Source: Pseudomonadota bacterium
Lineage (GTDB): Bacteria; Pseudomonadota; Gammaproteobacteria; Steroidobacterales; Steroidobacteraceae
DNA length: 7,239 nt
Direction of reading: 5' to 3'
Assembly (NCBI GenBank): GCA_021820785.1
Contig: JAKADE010000132.1
Span: 1-7,239, forward strand
Positions 6,034 to 7,239 of this stretch are shown here, piece after piece. How positions within the stretch are numbered: position 1 is the first letter of the stretch; each line of letters opens with the position of its first letter. Under the pieces are notes generated by a model. It was not told the DNA's origin, searched no databases, and saw only the letters and a program-made list of their open reading frames with translations. A program made the translations under genes and the position numbers.

Positions 6034-6402
6034 ATGGACATCTTCAAGGAATTTCGCATCGAGGCGGCCCACCGCCTGCCGCGGGTCCCCGCGGAGCACA
6101 AATGCGCCCGCCTGCACGGCCACTCCTTTCGCATCGGGGTGCACGTGGAAGGGCCGGTCGACCCGGTGCAAGGCTGGGTCCTCGACTTCGCCGATCTGAA
6201 GCGCGCGTTCGCGCCCCTGCACGAGGCGCTCGATCACCGTTACCTCAACGAGGTGCCGGGGCTGGAGAACCCGACCAGCGAGCAGCTGGCGATGTGGATC
6301 TGGCAGCGCCTGAAGCCGGCCCTGCCCGGCCTCAGTCGCATCACGGTGCGCGAGACCTGCACCAGCGGCTGCGAGTACCGCGGCACGGTGCACACCCCCT
6401 AG
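6034..6402 (+). CDS. queD: 6-carboxy-5,6,7,8-tetrahydropterin synthase (QueD)
   Basis: A 122-residue cytoplasmic zinc enzyme of the PTPS/QueD fold. It converts 7,8-dihydroneopterin triphosphate to 6-carboxytetrahydropterin, an early step toward preQ0 and queuosine in tRNA. Zinc ligands are His13 (AAHRLP), His28 and His30 (HGH). The catalytic Cys24 gives the C-x3-HGH spacing typical of QueD, not the C-x5-HGH of eukaryotic [12 protein letters not shown] (66-73) supplies the Asp67-His68 pair and Glu107 (VRETCTSG) is the pterin-anchoring Glu. Length matches E. coli QueD. The start is ATG 6034, giving the standard [13 protein letters not shown] beginning. An in-frame ATG at 5998 would add 12 unconserved residues and lies in the promoter. 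No other queuosine genes are nearby. The stop TAG at 6400-6402 interlocks with the stop of the opposite gene. Confidence 0.96.
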   Translation: MDIFKEFRIEAAHRLPRVPAEHKCARLHGHSFRIGVHVEGPVDPVQGWVLDFADLKRAFAPLHEALDHRYLNEVPGLENPTSEQLAMWIWQRLKPALPGLSRITVRETCTSGCEYRGTVHTP

Positions 6403-6977
6403 CGGCACGCCCCGCCGAGCAGCCCCGCCTTCAGCGCCTGCCCCGGCGGCTTCGGCCCGAGCCAGATGCCGAGGAACGCGCGGGCGAAATCCGCCCCGGG
6501 GAGGGTGCCGGCGCGGGTGCCGTCGAGCTGGTACTCGATGCCCTGCCCGGGCCGATACGCGAACGTCATGGTGTGGCCCGAGCCGATACCGTGCATCCAT
6601 CCGTTGAGTTCGCCGATGCGCCCGTGCAGTTGCGCGAGGGCCTGCGGCGCGCTCGCTTTGAACCCCTCTCGCCACGCGGCGCGCAGCTCCCCCGTGGTGA
6701 CGTGCCAGAGGAAATGCAGCACGATCTCGTAGGGCTGATCGGCCGCGAGGATCGCGGCGGCATCGGCCGACGGGTGCGCCAGATAGAGCGCGCCGACGTA
6801 GACCTTGATGCGAAAGAACGTGGCCTTGCGGATGCCGAGCCCGTTGAGGGTCAGCGTCTGCCCGTGCGCCGTCACCTGCTCGGGGAAGGACACCCCGTCG
6901 CACTGGCGCGCCTGCGCCACGCCGAGCGTGAGCGCGAGCAGCGTCGCGCCAATGAGACTCCTGGTCCGGATACCCAT
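6399..6977 (-). CDS. Exported chalcone isomerase-like domain protein
   Basis: A 192-residue protein with a Sec signal peptide: MGIRTRS, a hydrophobic core about 8-21, then AQA before Arg24. It is likely periplasmic. The mature part resembles the bacterial chalcone-isomerase-like family: [36 protein letters not shown] (31-66), then a helix-rich middle and [17 protein letters not shown] with a [14 protein letters not shown] tail. In bacteria this family has no established reaction, and flavonoid isomerase activity should not be assumed. Cys26 and Cys191 sit at opposite ends of the mature chain and could form a disulfide. ATG 6977 is chosen over GTG 7016 because GAGGGG lies six bases before it and the signal peptide begins there. 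The TAG stop (6399-6401) overlaps the queD stop. Confidence 0.9.
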   Translation of the reverse strand: MGIRTRSLIGATLLALTLGVAQARQCDGVSFPEQVTAHGQTLTLNGLGIRKATFFRIKVYVGALYLAHPSADAAAILAADQPYEIVLHFLWHVTTGELRAAWREGFKASAPQALAQLHGRIGELNGWMHGIGSGHTMTFAYRPGQGIEYQLDGTRAGTLPGADFARAFLGIWLGPKPPGQALKAGLLGGACR

Positions 6978-6983
6978 GCTCGC

Positions 6984-6989
6984 CCCCTC
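6984..6989 (-). promoter_or_regulatory. Ribosome-binding site fixing the start of the chalcone isomerase-like gene
   Basis: On the minus strand GAGGGG stands six bases before ATG 6977. It selects this start over the upstream in-frame GTG at 7016, which would place 13 charged residues ahead of the signal peptide. Confidence 0.7.
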
Positions 6990-6993
6990 GCAG

Positions 6994-7014
6994 GGCCGCG
7001 CCCGGTGCGCGGCC
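6994..7014. terminator. Hairpin between the right-edge gene and the chalcone isomerase-like gene
   Basis: GGCCGCGC (6994-7001) and GCGCGGCC (7007-7014) form a perfect 8-base stem with a 5-base loop. It lies 40 bases after the stop of the right-edge gene and just ahead of the RBS of the next minus-strand gene. No U-tract follows on the minus strand. It could be a weak terminator for the upstream gene or a leader structure of the downstream one. Confidence 0.4.
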
Positions 7015-7053
7015 ACCCGCTGAAGACTACCACGGCGACGAGCCGCACCGGAT

Positions 7054-7239
7054 TCAGAGGTGCAGACCCGAGAGCATCACGATACGCACCAGGAGCAGCC
7101 CACCGGCGATGACCAGATAGGCTCGCAGCGCGCCCATCCCGAGCCGGGTCGAGGGCGTCAGACGCGCCCGCTTCAGCGAGCTCAGCGCCGGCATCTGCCA
7201 GTTCTCGCGCGCCCCGGAGGCGAACTGGCGCGCCGGCGT
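7054..7239 (-). CDS. C-terminal tail of a membrane protein, 5' part beyond the window
   Basis: The minus-strand frame is open from the right edge to the TGA at 7054-7056 and encodes 61 residues. The chain has a polar stretch (ARENWQMPALSSLKRARLTPSTRLGMG, about 10-36) followed by one hydrophobic segment AYLVIAGGLLLVRIVMLSGL (40-59) that ends the protein. Basic residues just before the segment suggest the preceding loop is cytoplasmic. The NWQMP...RLG...LRAYL pattern vaguely recalls the tail of some bacterial NRAMP-type or other polytopic transporters, but I cannot identify the family from this fragment. It may share a transcript with the chalcone isomerase-like gene 76 bases downstream. Confidence 0.7.
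   Translation of the reverse strand, partial: TPARQFASGARENWQMPALSSLKRARLTPSTRLGMGALRAYLVIAGGLLLVRIVMLSGLHL

Noticed and set aside
6978..7016. A GTG start at 7016 for the chalcone isomerase-like gene
   Set aside because: It would put charged residues in front of the signal peptide, has no good RBS, and runs through the hairpin; ATG 6977 has a well-spaced GAGGGG.
5901..7112. A 403-codon open frame on the plus strand
   Set aside because: It crosses the kinase start, reads queD in the wrong frame and the chalcone isomerase-like gene antisense, and shows no recognisable protein features.
1..7239. tRNA, rRNA, CRISPR, transposon or prophage signals
   Set aside because: No cloverleaf-like segment, repeated spacer array, transposase motif or terminal repeats were visible; the gene content looks like ordinary chromosome.

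Overview
The window is a gene-dense, very GC-rich piece of a proteobacterial chromosome. The Azotobacter/Pseudomonas-type ferredoxin-NADP reductase, the QueD and the LytS-type kinase point to a Gammaproteobacterium, possibly of the Nevskiales/Steroidobacterales/Xanthomonadales kind. That placement is an inference from protein resemblance, not a proven assignment. There are nine protein genes, two of them cut by the window edges. I saw no RNA genes, insertion sequences or CRISPR arrays, and no gene-free stretch longer than about 200 bases.

Layout. Bases 1-915 (+) are the C-terminal three quarters of an isovaleryl-CoA dehydrogenase-like flavoprotein. A FadR-subfamily GntR regulator (921-1649, +) follows five bases later. 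A GC-rich hairpin separates it from a convergent short-chain dehydrogenase resembling the SDR domain of HSDL2 (1685-2575, -). The 197-base divergent region 2576-2772 carries a promoter in each direction. Ferredoxin-NADP reductase fpr (2773-3549, +, TTG start) runs into the convergent, 34-base overlapping end of a Spinster-like MFS transporter (3516-4796, -). The transporter lies directly downstream of a LytS/YehU-type membrane histidine kinase (4802-5947, -), so kinase and transporter form an apparent two-gene operon. Divergent from the kinase is queD (6034-6402, +), whose stop codon is interleaved with that of a convergent, exported chalcone-isomerase-like protein (6399-6977, -). At the right edge (7054-7239, -) is the C-terminal membrane tail of an unidentified protein.

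How the genes fit together. The left block looks like branched-chain or fatty acyl-CoA catabolism with its own regulator and possibly a lipid-related SDR. fpr supplies the NADPH-ferredoxin/flavodoxin link used in oxidative stress and Fe-S metabolism. queD belongs to queuosine (7-deazaguanine) synthesis. The most interesting unit is the kinase-transporter pair, which has no response regulator in view. Its kinase leader can fold so that the ribosome-binding site is hidden. I found no clearly new multi-gene system. The second-look items are this pair, the HSDL2-like SDR with an insertion and no canonical catalytic Ser, the GntR regulator that has lost most of its expected metal ligands, an apparently leaderless queD, and the very tight gene junctions.
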